Below are positions 24,335 through 36,505 of a DNA stretch of 64,000 nucleotides, one piece after another. A program made the translations under genes and the position numbers. Position 1 is the first letter of the stretch; every line of letters begins with the position of its first letter. Source of the DNA: Hyperoodon ampullatus (lineage: Eukaryota > Chordata > Mammalia > Artiodactyla > Ziphiidae); NCBI GenBank assembly GCA_949752795.1, contig CATKHW010000281.1, positions 124,001 through 188,000 of the forward strand. Reading direction: 5' to 3'. The notes beneath the pieces were generated by a model. It searched no databases. It was not told where the DNA came from and saw only the letters and a list, made by a program, of their open reading frames with translations.

Positions 24335-26076
24335 AAGGGAGTCAAAACCCCATATTTCCCACAGAGGAATATATCTGACTAGTAAGAATCTTAAAACCTA
24401 TGTATTGATATGACTCCGTATGGGAATCAAGTGTGTCTAGGCTGGCATAAACATGGCAGCGGGAATCAGCTCAAACCCACTATAAAAAGGAATTTCAAAA
24501 ACAAAACAAAAAAAACTGGGAAATTATTCTCCAATTCCTTCAGGGTCTCTGATGAAACCTGAAATGACCCTATCTACAATGACAGCTGGATGTGGCATAA
24601 GGCTGGACACTTGGGACTGAGAGGATTGGAGAGATTGGGTGAGCAAATGTAGACCCTTTAAAGCAATAATGCAAGGCACCCATTCCATGGGTCCCAACTC
24701 TCCAGGTTGAAGGGAATATTACTACAGTTATAACATGTACGGGAAACCTAGAGAACGGACACACTGTGAATACGAAAGGTTTCTAAAACTCAACGAATAG
24801 TCCCTCTCCTGTTGCTCCGGTTTGTCTTTCCATCCGCTTTACTATCAATCTCCCAACTTGGAGAGACAGCCCCTTTAACTTCCTGGTTCGCACAGGTTGC
24901 CTATTTGGCAGAGGATGAAAGGGAAGAGGGAGAACCAATGAGAGAGTAGCTGTTAGGCATTTGGATGGGCACATATCACTCTAACTTCCCGCCAGGAAGA
25001 AGAATTAAACAAAGTCTCAGCCCCCCACCGGGAACCAGCATAGGTTCTGAACCAAAATTTTGGACTGGCGGTCAGCTCACAAAAAACGATTTGAAAAATG
25101 GAGCTCAGGGGCACAGCAATATCACAAATTGGCCAAGTAATAAAGGACAAGTATCGTCCAAAAATCTGTTTAGGGAAGGCAACGAGGCCGACTTGAAAGC
25201 GAGGCAGAATAGCAGGAAACAGATTTCAAGAGGTACGTTGGAATCGCCTTTAAAGCACAGGAAGAGGGGCACAACTTCGACAATGATGCACTTGGCCAAA
25301 AAGGGCGTATGCGTTTTCTCCTGAATATATTCAGGAGAAAACGTATACGCCCTTTTTGGCCAAGCAAGCAAGCGGGCAATGCAAATCTGCACTACAAAGA
25401 AGTATCACTTCCCACCGGTGAAAAGGGACATCCACAAGATGTGTAAAAACCAGAAAGGCAAGACAGGCCTTGGAGAACAGGGAGCCTTGTTATGCTGATG
25501 GGGGGGATGTAACTTGCCAACTGCCTCTCTGGAGCAGTGCATTGTTTTCCCTAAACCAAGTAAACAACAGAGCTACAGAGCCAAGGGCACTTCCAGTCTA
25601 GGGAATATACCTTGGGAAAACTGAAAATCAATAAGCCAGAGCCACCCCAAAATTTAGGGCTGCACTGCTTACAAGGACCTCAACTTGGGTACACCTTAAA
25701 TATCCCAGGAAATATAAAAATGGTTCAAAAAATTGTGGTAATTACGTACGATGGAATATCCCTCAGGCATGAAATCAATGTCATAAGACCAGTAGCAGCA
25801 AAATGGGTGGATTCAGGTACGATGATTCTAAGTGAAATAAGTCACACAGAAAAAGAAACTTATCATAAGATAGCACTTATGAAGATCCTGTAAACATGGC
25901 TACACTTGAACTGAGTTAGGAAAGAGAACAGTGTCTCACATTTAGAAAACACTCTTATGCCTGCTTAAGGGGGAAGGAGAGGTGGGGTGATGCATAAAAC
26001 CAGAGTTTGATATAAGCACAGGTACCGTTCCAAAAACCAACTATGGAATAGGCAAGACCTACACCTTCCTCAGTGA
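24335..26076 (+). repeat. Unit M15 (A5 copy)
   Basis: Palindrome 25291-25364; the right arm keeps acgtatacg but has tttggcc where M5 has tttagcc. Also cctgaaatgacc near 24,558. Confidence 0.95.
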
Positions 26077-27813
26077 AAGGGACTCAAAACCCCATATTTC
26101 CCGCAGAGGAATATATCTGACTAGTAAGAATCTTAAAAACTATGTATTGATATGTCTCCATAAGGGAATCAAGTGTGTCTAGACTGGCATAAACATGGCA
26201 GCGAGCATCAGCTCAAACCCACTATAAAAAGGAATTACAAAAACAAAACAAAAAAACTGGGAAATTCTTTACAATTCCTTCAGGGTCTCTGATGAAACCT
26301 GGAATGACCCTATGTACAACGACAGCTGGATGTGGCATAAGGCTGGACACTTGGGACTGAGAGGATTGGTGAGATTGGGTGAGCAAATGCAGACCCTTTA
26401 AAGCACAAATGCCTGGCACCCATTCCATGGGTCCCAACTCTGCAGGTTAAAGGGAATATTCCTACAGCTATAACATGTACGGGAAACCTAGAGAACGGAC
26501 ACACTGTGAATACGAAAGGTTTCTAAAACTCAACGTATAGTCCCTCTCCTGGTGCTCGGGTTTGACTTTCCATCTGCTTTACTATCAACCTCCCAACTTG
26601 GAGAGACAGCCCCTTTAACCTCCTGGTTCGCACAGGTTGCCAATTTGGCAGAGGATGAAAGGGATGAGGGAGAACTAATGAGAGAGTAGCTCTTAGGCAT
26701 TTGGACGGGCACATGTCACTCTAATTTCCCGGCAGGAGGAAGGATTAACCAAAGCCTCAGCCACACACCGGGAACCAGTGTAGGTCTTGAACCAAACTTT
26801 TGGACTTGCGGTCAGCTCACAAAAAACGAGTTGAATAATGGAACTCAGGGGCACAGCAATTCACAAACTGACAGAGTAATAAATGACAACTATCGTCCAA
26901 AAATCTGTTGAGGGAAGGCAACGAGGTGGACTTGAAAGCTAGGCAGAATAGCAAGAAACAGATTTCAAGAGGTACGTTGGAATCTCATTTAAAGCACAGG
27001 ATGAGGTGCACAACTTCAACAATGGTGCACTTGGGCAAAAAGGGCGTATGCGTTTTCTCCTGAATATATTCAGGAGAAAACGCATACGCCCTTTTTGGCC
27101 AAGCAAGCAAGCGTGAAATGCAAATCTGCACTACAAAGAAGTATCACTTCTAACCGGTCAAAGGGGCATGGACAAAGTGTGTAAAATCCAGAAAGGCAAG
27201 ACAGGCCCTGGAGAACAGGGAGCTTTGTTATGCTGATGGGCGGGATGTAAATTGCCAACTGCCTCTCTGGAGGAGTGCACTGTGTTCCCTAAAACAAGTA
27301 AACAACAGAGCTACAGAGCCAAGGGCACTTCCACTCTAAGGAATATACCATGGGAAAACTGAAAATCAATAAGACAGAGCCACCCCAAAATTTAGGGCTG
27401 CACTGCTTACAAGGACCTCAACTTGGGTACACCTTAAATATCCCAGGAAATATAAAAATGGTTCAAAAAATTGTGGTACTTCCATAAGATGGAATATCCC
27501 TCAGCCATGAAATCAATGTCATAAGACCAGTAGCAGCAAAATGGGTGGATTCAGGTACGATGATTCTAAGTGAAATAAGTCACACAGAAAAAGAAACTTA
27601 TCATAAGATATCACTTATGAAGATCCTGTAAACATGGCTACACTTGAACTCAGTTAGGAAAGAGAACAGATTCACACATTTAGAAAACACTCTTATGGCT
27701 GCTTAAGGGGGAAGGAGAGGTGGGGTGATGCATAAAACCAGAGTTTGATATAAGCACAGTACCGTTCCAAAAACCAACTAAGGAATAGATAAGAACTACA
27801 CATTCCTCAGTGA
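26077..27813 (+). repeat. Unit M16 (A6 copy)
   Basis: Palindrome 27030-27103. One G is lost in gcacagtaccg near 27,758, and aataccatgg replaces aataacatgg. Confidence 0.95.
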
Positions 27814-29552
27814 AAGGGACTCAAAACCCCATATTTCCCACAAAGGAATATATCTGACTAGTAAGAATCTTAAAACCTATGTATTGATATCTCTCCGTAG
27901 CGAATCAAGTCTGTCTAGACTGGCATAAACATGGCAGCGTAATCAGCTCAAACCCACTATAAAAAGGAATTACAAAAACTAAGCAAAACTAAAATGGAAA
28001 TTCTTCACAATTCCTTCATGGTCTCTGATGAAACCTGGAATTACCCTATCTACAATGACAGCTGGATGTGGCATAAGTCTGGACACTTGGGACTGAGAGG
28101 ATTGGTGAGATTGGGTGAGCAAATGCAGACCCTTTAAAGCAATAATTCGTGGCACCCATTCCATGGGTCCCAACTCTCCAGGTTGAAGGGAATATTACTA
28201 CAGCTATAACATGTACGGGAAACCTAGAGCATGGACACACTGTGAATACGAAAGGTTTCTAAAACTCAACGAATAGTCCCTCTCCTGGTGCTCCCATTTG
28301 ACTTTCCAACTGCTTTACTATCAATCTCCCAACTTGGAGAGACAGCCCCTTTAACCTACTGCTTCGAACAGGATGCCAGTTTGGCTGAGGATGAAAGTGA
28401 AGAGGGAGAACCAATGAGAGAGTAGCTGTTAGGCATTTGGACGGGCAAATGTGAATCTAATTTCCCAGCAGGAAGAATAATTAACCAAAGTCTCAGCGCC
28501 CCATCGGAAACCAGTATAGGTCCTGAACCAAAATTTTGGACTTGCGGTCAGCTCACAAAAAACGAGTAGAATAATGGAGCTCAGGGGCACAGCAATTCAC
28601 AAACTGGCCGAGTAATAAAGGACAACTATCGTCCAAAAATCTGGTGAGGGAAGGCAACGAGGCAGACATGAAAGCGAGGCAGAATAGCAGGAAACAGATT
28701 TCAAGAGGTACGTAGGAATCGCGTTTGAAGCACAGAAAGAGGGTCAAAATTTCAAAAATGATGCACTTGGCCAAATGGGGCGTATGTGTTTTCTCATGAA
28801 TATATTCAGGAGAAAACGCATACGCCCTTTTTGGCCAAGCAAGCAGGCGGGCAATGAAAATCTGCACTACAAAGAAGTATCACTTTCCACAGGTCTAAAA
28901 GGGACATCCACAAAATGTGTAAAAACCAGAAAGGCAAAACAGGCCCTGGAGAACAGGGAGTCTTGTTATGCTGATTGGCGGGATGTAAATTGCCACCTGC
29001 CTCTCTGGAGGAGTGCATTGTGTTCCCTAAAACAAGTAAACAACAGAGCTACAGAGCCAAGGGCACTTCCAGTCTACGGAATATACCTTGGGAAATCTGA
29101 AAATCAATAAGACAGATACACCCCAAAATTTAGGGCTGCACTGCTTAGAAAAACCTCAACTTCTGTACACCTTAAATATCCCAGGAAATATAAAAATGGT
29201 TCAAAAAATTGTGGTACTTCCGTACGATGGAATATCCCTCAGCCATGCAATCAATGGCATAAGACCAGTAGCAGCAAAATGAGTGGATTGATGTATGATG
29301 CTTCTAAGTGAAATAAGTCACACAGAAAAAGAAACTTAAATTAAAATATCACTTATGAAGATCCTGTAAACATGGCTACACTTGAACTCAGTTAGGAAAG
29401 AGAACAGAGTGTCACCTTTGGAAAACACTCCTATGCCTGCTTAAGGGGGAAGGAGAGGTGGGGTGATGCATAAAACCAGAGTTTGAAATAAGCACAGGTA
29501 CCGTTCCAAAAACCATCTATTGAATAGACAAGACCTACACCTTCCTCAGTGA
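27814..29552 (+). repeat. Unit M17 (A7 copy)
   Basis: Palindrome 28766-28839. It is two bases longer than M7 owing to the run-length differences listed there. Confidence 0.95.
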
Positions 29553-31288
29553 AAGGGACTCAAAACCCCGTATTTCCCGCAGAGGAATATATCTCACTAG
29601 TAAGAATCTTAAAACCTATGTATTGATATGTCTCCATAAGGGAATAAAGTGTGTCTAGACTGGCATAAACATGGCAGCGAGAATCAGCTCAAACCCTCTC
29701 TAAAAAGGAATTTCATAAACAAAACGAAAAAACTGGGAAATTCTTTACAATTCCTTCAGGGTCTCTGATGAAACCTGGAATGACCCTATCTACAACGACA
29801 GCTGGATGTGGCATAAGGCTGGACACTTGGGACTGAGAGGATTGGTGAGATTGGGTGAGCAAATGCAGACCCTTTAAAGCACCAATGCCTGGTACACATT
29901 CCATGGGTCCCAACTCTCCAGGTTGAAGGGAATATTACTACCGCTGTAACATGTATGGGAAACCTAGAGAACGGACACACTGTGAATACGAAAGGTTTCT
30001 AAAACTCAACGAATTGTCCCTCTCCTGGTGCTCCGGTTTGACTTTCCATCTGCTTTACTATCAACCTCCCAACTTGGACAGACAGACCTTTAACCTCCTG
30101 GTTCGCACACGTTGCCAATTTGGCAGAGGATGAAAGGTAAGAGGGAGAACCAATGAGAGAGTAGCTGTTAGGCATTTGGACGGGCATATATCACTGTAAT
30201 TTCCCGGCAGGAAGAAGAATTAACCAAGGTCTCAGCCACCCACCGGGAACCAGTATAGGTCCTGAACAAAATTTTGGACTTGCGGTCAGCTCACCAAAAA
30301 CGAGTTGAAAAATGGAGCTCAGGGGCACAGCAATTCACAAACTGGCCGAGTATTAAAGGACAGCTATCTTCCAAAATTCTGTTGAGGGAAGGCAACGAGG
30401 CGGACTTGAAAGCGAGGCAGAATAGCAGGAAACAGATTTCAAGAGGTCCGTTGGAATCGCCTTTAAAGCACAGGAAGAGGGGCACAATTTCGACAATGAT
30501 GCACTTGGCCAAAAAGGGCGTATGCGTTTTCTCCTGAATATATTCAGGAGAAAACGCATACGCCCTATTTGGCCAAGCAAGAAAGCCGGCAATGCAAATC
30601 TGAACTACAAAGAAGTATCACTTCCCACCGGTCAAAAGGGACATCCACAAAAATGTGTAAAAACCAGAAAGGCAAGACAGGCCCTGGAGAACAGGTAGCC
30701 TTGTTATGCTGATAAGGGATGTAAATTGCCAACTGCCTCTCTGGAGGAGTGCATTGTGTTCCCTAAAACAAGTAATCAACAGAGCTACAGATCCAAGGGC
30801 ACTTCCAGTCTAGGGAATATACCTTGGGAAAACTGAAAATCAATAAGACAGAGCCACCCCAAAATTTAGGGCTGCACTGCTTACAAGGACCTCAACTTGG
30901 GTACACCTTAAATATCCCAGGAAATATAAAAATGGTTCAAAAAATTGTGGTACTTACGTACGATGGAATATCCCTCAGCCATGAAATCAATGTCATAAGA
31001 CCAGTAGCAGCAAAATGGGTGGATTCCGGTACGATGATCCAAAGTGAAATAAGTCACACAGAAAAAGAAACTTATCATAAGATATCACTTATGAAGATCC
31101 TGTAAACATGGCTACACTTGAACTGAGTTAGGAAAGAGAACACTGTCTCACATTTAGAAAACACTCTTATGCCTGCTTAAGTGGGAAGGAGAGGTGGGGT
31201 GATGCATAAAACCAGAGTTTGATATAAGCACAGGTACCGTTCCAAAAACCAACTATGGAATAGACAAGACCTACACCTTCCTCAGTGA
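29553..31288 (+). repeat. Unit M18 (A8 copy)
   Basis: Palindrome 30504-30577. Same four-base loss as M8. M8's private aatttatggctgc and caatttggg are absent here. Confidence 0.95.
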
Positions 31289-33026
31289 AAGGGACTCAAA
31301 ACCCCATATTTCCTGCAGAGGAATATATCTGACTAGTAAGAATCTTAAAACCTATGTATTGATATGTCTCCGTAAGGGAATCAAGTGTGTCTAGACTGGC
31401 ATAAACATGGCAGCGAGAATCAGCTCAAACCCACTATAAAAAGGAATTTCAAAAACAAAACAAAAAAACTGTGAAATTCTTTACAATTCCTTCAGGGTCT
31501 CTGATGAAACCTGGAATGACCCTATCTACAATGACAGCTGGATGTGGCATAACGAGGGACACTTGGGACTGAGACGATTGGTGAGATTGGGTGAGCAAAT
31601 GCAGACCCTTTAAAGCACAAATGCCTGGCACCCATTCCATGGGTCCCAACTCTCCAGGTTGAAGGGAATATTACTACAGCTATAACATGTACGGGAAACC
31701 TAGAGAACGGACACACTGTGAATACGAAAGGTTTCTAAAACTCAACTAATAGTCCCTCTCCTGGTGCTCCGGTTTGACTTTCCATCTGCTTTACTATCAA
31801 CCTCCCAACTTGGAGAGACAGCCCCTTTAACCTCCTGGTTCGCACAGGTTGCCAATTTGGCAGAGGATGAAAGGGAATAGGGAGAACCAATGAGAGAGTA
31901 GGTGTTAGGCATTTGGACGGGCACATATCACTGTAATTTCCTGGCAGGAAGAAGAATTAACCAAAGTCTCAGCCCCCCACCGGGAACCAGTATAGGTCCT
32001 GAACCAAAATTTTGGACTTGCGGTCTGCTCACAAAAAACGAGTTGAAAAATGGAGCTCAGGGGCACAGCAATTCCCAAACTGGCCGAGTAATAAAGGACA
32101 ACTATCGTCCAAAAATCTGTTGAGGGAAGGCAACGAGGCGGAATTGAAAGCGAGGCAGAATAGCAGGAAACAGATTTCAAGAGGTACGTTGGAATCGCCT
32201 TCAAAGCACAGGAAGAGGGGCACAACTTCGACAATGATGCACTTGGCCAAAAGGGGCGTATGCGTTTTCTCCTGAATATATTCAGGGGAAAACGCATACG
32301 CCCTTTTTGGAGAAGCAAGCAAGCGGGCAATGCAAATCTGCACTACAAAGAAGCATCACTTCCCACTGGTCAAAAGGGACATCCACAAATTGTGTAAAAA
32401 CCAGAAAGGCAAGACAGGCCCTGGAGAACAAGGAGCCTTGTTATGCTGATGGGCGGGATGTAAATTGCCAACTGCCTCTCTGGAGGAGTGCATTGTGTTC
32501 CCTAAAACTAGTAAAGAACAGAGCTACAGAGCCAAGGGCACTTCAGTCTAGGGAATATACCTTGGGAAAACTGAAAATCAATAAGACAGAGCCACCCCAA
32601 AATTTAGGGCTGCACTGCTTACAAGGACCTCAACTTGGGTACACCATAAATATCCCAGGAAATATAAAAATGGTTCAAAAAATTGTGGTACTTACGTACG
32701 ATGGAATATCCCTCAGCCATGAAGTCAATGTCATAGGACCAGTAGGAGCAAAATGGGTGGATTCAGGTACGATGATTCTAAGTGAAATAAGTCACACAGA
32801 AAAAGAAACTTATCATAAGATATCACTTATGAAGATCCTGTAAACATGGCTACACTTGAACTGAGTTAGGAAAGAGAACAGTGTCTCATATTTAGAAAAC
32901 ACTCTTATGCCTGCTTACGGGGGAAGGAGAGGTGGGGTGATGCATAAAACCAGAGCTTGATATAAGCACAGGTACCGTTCCAAAAACCAACTATTGAATA
33001 GACAAGACCTACACCTTCCTCAGTTA
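31289..33026 (+). repeat. Unit M19, A9/B hybrid
   Basis: Begins with A9's tttcctgcag and then becomes B-like (M23/M29: aactgtgaaattc, aactaatagtcc, ggaatagggag, tttggagaagc). The end matches M20 (caccataaatatcc, gaagtcaatgtcatagg). Palindrome 32242-32315, imperfect (ttcaggggaaaa). One base lost in cacttcagtctag joins two frames into 178 codons (32307-32843). Confidence 0.93.
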
Positions 33027-34766
33027 AAGGGACTCAAAACCCCATATTTCCCGCAGAGGAATATATCTGACTAGTAAGAATCTTAAAACCTATGTATTGA
33101 TATGTCTCCGTAAGGGAATCAAGTGTGTCTAGACTGGCATAAACATGGCAGCGAGAATCAGCTCAAACCCACTATAAAAAGGAATTTCAAAAACAAAACA
33201 AAAAAACTGGGAAATTCTTTAAAATTCCTTCAGGGTCTCTGATGAAACCTGGAATTACCCTATCTACAATGACAGCTGGATGTGGCATAAGGCTGGACAC
33301 TTGTGACTGAGAGGATTGGTGAGATTGGATGAGCAAATGCAGACCCTTTAAAGCAATAATGCATGGCACACATTCCATGGGTCCCAACTCTCCAGGTTGA
33401 AGGGAATATTACTACAGTTATAACATGTACGGGAAACCTAGAGAACGGACACACTGTGAATTCGAAAGGTTTCTAAAACTCAATGAATAGTCCCTCTCCT
33501 GGTGCTCCGGTTTGACTTTCCATCTGCTTTACTATCAACCTCCCAACTTGGAGAGACAGCCCCTTTAACCTCCTGGTTCGCACAGGTTGCCAATTTGGCA
33601 GAGGATGAAAGGGAAGAGGGAGAACCAATGAGAGAGTAGCTGTTAGGCATTTGGACGGGCATATATCACTGTAATTTCCCGGCAGGAAGAAGAATTAACC
33701 AAGGTCTCAGCCACCCACCGGGAACCAGTATAGGTCCTGAACCAAAATTTTGGACTTGCGGTCAGCTCACCAAAAACGAGTTGAAAAATGGAGCTCAGGG
33801 GCACAGCAATTCACAAACTGGCCGAGTAATAAAGGACAGCTATCTTCCAAAATTCTGTTGAGGGAAGGCAACGAGGCGGACTTGAAAGCGAGGCAGAATA
33901 GCAGGAAACAGATTTCAAGAGGTCCGTTGGAATCGCCTTTAAAGCACAGGAAGAGGGGCACAATTTCGACAATGATGCACTTGGCCAAAAAGGGCGTATG
34001 CGTTTTCTCCTGAATATATTCAGGAGAAAACGCATACGCCCTATTTGGCCAAGCAAGAAAGCCGGAAATGCAAATCTGAACTACAAAGAAGTATCACTTC
34101 CCACCGGTCAAAAGGGACATCCACAAAAATGTGTAAAAACCAGAAAGGCAAGACAGGCCCTGGAGAACAGGTAGCCTTGTTATGCTGATGGGCGGGATGT
34201 AAATTGCCAACTGCCTCTCTGGAGGAGTGCATTGTGTTCCCTAAAAGAAGTAAAGAACAGAGCTACAGAGCCAAGGGCACTTCCAGTGTAGGAAATATAC
34301 CTTGGGAAAACTGAAAATCAATAAGACAGAGCCACCCCAAAATTTAGGGCTGCACTGCTTACAAGGACCTCAACTTGGGTACACCATAAATATCCCAGGA
34401 AATATAAAAATGGTTCAAAAAATTGTGGTACTTACGTACGATGGAATATCCCTCAGCCATGAAGTCAATGTCATAGGACCAGTAGCAGCAAAATGGGTGG
34501 ATTCAGGTACGATGATTCTAAGTGAAATAAGTCACACAGAAAAAGAAACTTATCATAAGATATCACAGATGAAGATCCTGTAAACATGGCTACACTTGAA
34601 CTGAGTTAGGAAAGAGAACAGTGTCTCATATTTAGAAAACACTCTTATGCCTGCTTAAGGGGGAAGGAGAGGTGGGGTGATGCATAAAACCAGAGCTTGA
34701 TATAAGCACAGGTACCGTTCCAAAAACCAACTATTGAATAGACAAGACCTACACCTTCCTCAGTGA
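33027..34766 (+). repeat. Unit M20, with A8 conversion tract
   Basis: Starts aaagggactc after cagtt. Both ends resemble neighbours: ttgtgactgag and caatgaatag with M21, tctcatattt and cagagcttga with M19. The middle is the A8 tract. Palindrome 33980-34053 (ccctatttgg). Confidence 0.93.
33662..34176 (+). other. A8-type conversion tract inside M20
   Basis: This 515-bp minimum tract carries A8 (M8/M18) markers: gggcatatatcac, accaaggtctcag, ggtccgttgg, cacaatttcgac, ccctatttgg, aagaaagccgg, ccacaaaaatgtg and aacaggtagcc. Left of 33,614 (gaaagggaag) and right of 34,189 (gctgatgggcggg) M20 lacks the A8 variants gaaaggtaag and gctgataaggg. Only about three differences from M8 fall inside. A short tract flanked by another unit type on both sides is what gene conversion or a double exchange would leave. 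Confidence 0.8.
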
Positions 34767-36505
34767 AAGGGACTCAAAACCCCATATTTCCCGCAGAGGA
34801 ATATATCGGACTAGTAAGAATCTTAAAACCTATGTATTGATATGTCTCCGTAAGGGAATCAAGTGTGTCTAGACTGGCATAAACATGGCAGCGAGAATCA
34901 GCTCAAACCCACTATAAAAAGGAATTTCAAAAACAAAACAAAAAAACTGGGAAATTCTTTAAAATTCCTTCAGGGTCTCTGATGAAACCTGGAATTACCG
35001 TATCTACAACGACAGCTGGATGTGGCATAAGGCTGGACACTTGTGACTGAGAGGATTGGTGAGATTGGGTGAGCAAATGCAGACCCTTTAAAGCAATAAT
35101 GCATGGCACCCATTCCATGGGTCCCAACTCTCCAGGTTGAAGGGAATATTACTACAGTTATAACATGTACGGGAAACCTAGAGAACGGACACACTGTGAA
35201 TACGAATGGTTTCTAAAACTCAATGAATAGTCCCTCTCCTGGTGCTCCGGTTTGACTTTCCATCTGCTTTACTATCAACCTCCCAACTTGGAGAGACAGC
35301 CCCTTTAACCTCCTGGTTCGCACAGGTTGCCAATTTGGCAGAGGATGAAAGGGAAGAGGGAGAACCAATGAGAGAGTAGCTGTTAGGCATTTGGACGGGC
35401 ACATATCACGGTAATTTCCCGGCAGGAAGAAGAATTAAGCAAAGTCTCAGCCACCCACCGGGAACCAGTATAGGTCCTGAACCAAAGTTTTGGACTTGCG
35501 GTCAGCTCACCAAAAAAGAGTTGAAAAATGGAGCTCAGGGGCACAGCAATTCACAAACTGGCCGAGTAATAAAAGACAACTATCGTCCAAAAATCTGTTG
35601 AGGGAAGGCAACGAGGCGGACTTGAATGTGATGCAGAATAGCAGGAAACAGATTTCAAGAGGTACGTTGGAATCGCCTTTAAAGCACAGGAAGAGGGGCA
35701 CAACTTCGACAATGATGCACTTGGCCAACAAGGGTGTATGCGTTGTCTCCTGAATATATTCAGGAGAAAAGGCATACGCCCTTGTTGGCCAAGCAAGCAA
35801 GCAGGCAATGCAAATCTGGACTACAAAGAAGTATCACTTCCCATCGGTCAAAAGGGACATCCACAAAATGTGTAAAACCCAGAAAGGCAAGACAGGCCCT
35901 GGAGAACAGGGAGCCTTGTTATGCTGATGGGTGGGATGTAAATTGCCAACTGCCTCTCTGGAGGAGTGCATTGTGTTCCCTAAAACAAGTAAACAACAGA
36001 GCTACAGAGCCAAGGGCACTTCCAGTCTAGGGAATATAACTTGGGAAAACTGAAAATCAATAAGACAGAGCCACCCCAAAATTTAGGGCGGCACTGCTTA
36101 CAAGGACCTCAACTTGGGTACACCTTAAATATCCCAGGAAATATAAAAATGGTTCAGAAAATTGTGGTACTTACGTACGATGGAATATCCCTCAGCCATG
36201 AAATCAATGTCATAAGACCAGTAGCAGCAAAATGGGTGGATTCCGGTACGATGATCCAAAGTGAAATAAGTCACACAGAAAAAGAAACTTATCATAAGAT
36301 AGCACTTATGAAGATCCTGTAAACATGGCTACACTTGAACTGAGTTAGGAAAGAGAACAGTGTCTCACATTTAGAAAACACTCTTATTCCTGCTTAAGGG
36401 GGAAGGAGAGGTGGGGTGATGCATAAAACCAGAGTTTGATATAAGCACAGGTACCGTTCCAAAAACCAACTATGGAATAGACAAGACGTACACCTTCCTC
36501 AGTGA
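34767..36505 (+). repeat. Unit M21
   Basis: The first half follows M20 (atatatcggac is private); the second half is B/C-like (attaagcaaag, gcacttatgaag with agca). Palindrome 35720-35793 carries the arm-matched ccaacaagg/ccttgttgg change. Confidence 0.93.
35720..35793. mobile_element. Palindrome with arm-matched change (M21)
   Basis: The left arm has ccaacaaggg and the right arm the matching cccttgttgg, where consensus is ccaaaaaggg and ccctttttgg. Three other positions do not pair (gggtgtat in the left arm; ttgtctcc against ggagaaaagg). Together with M1 this gives two separate examples of both arms carrying the same new base pair. Confidence 0.85.

Larger units (their letters stand above)
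17382..31370 (+). repeat. Higher-order repeat A, copy 2 (eight units plus start of ninth)
   Basis: M11-M18 repeat M1-M8 in order. The match continues into M19: M9 and M19 share the rare tttcctgcag variant near 13,927 and 31,309. It is then lost between about 13,930/31,312 and 14,065/31,447. The first difference is ctccataag against ctccgtaag; next come the A-rich tail and a four-base gap near 14,165 that only M9 has. This break is a crossover point between HOR A and the next regime. Confidence 0.92.
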
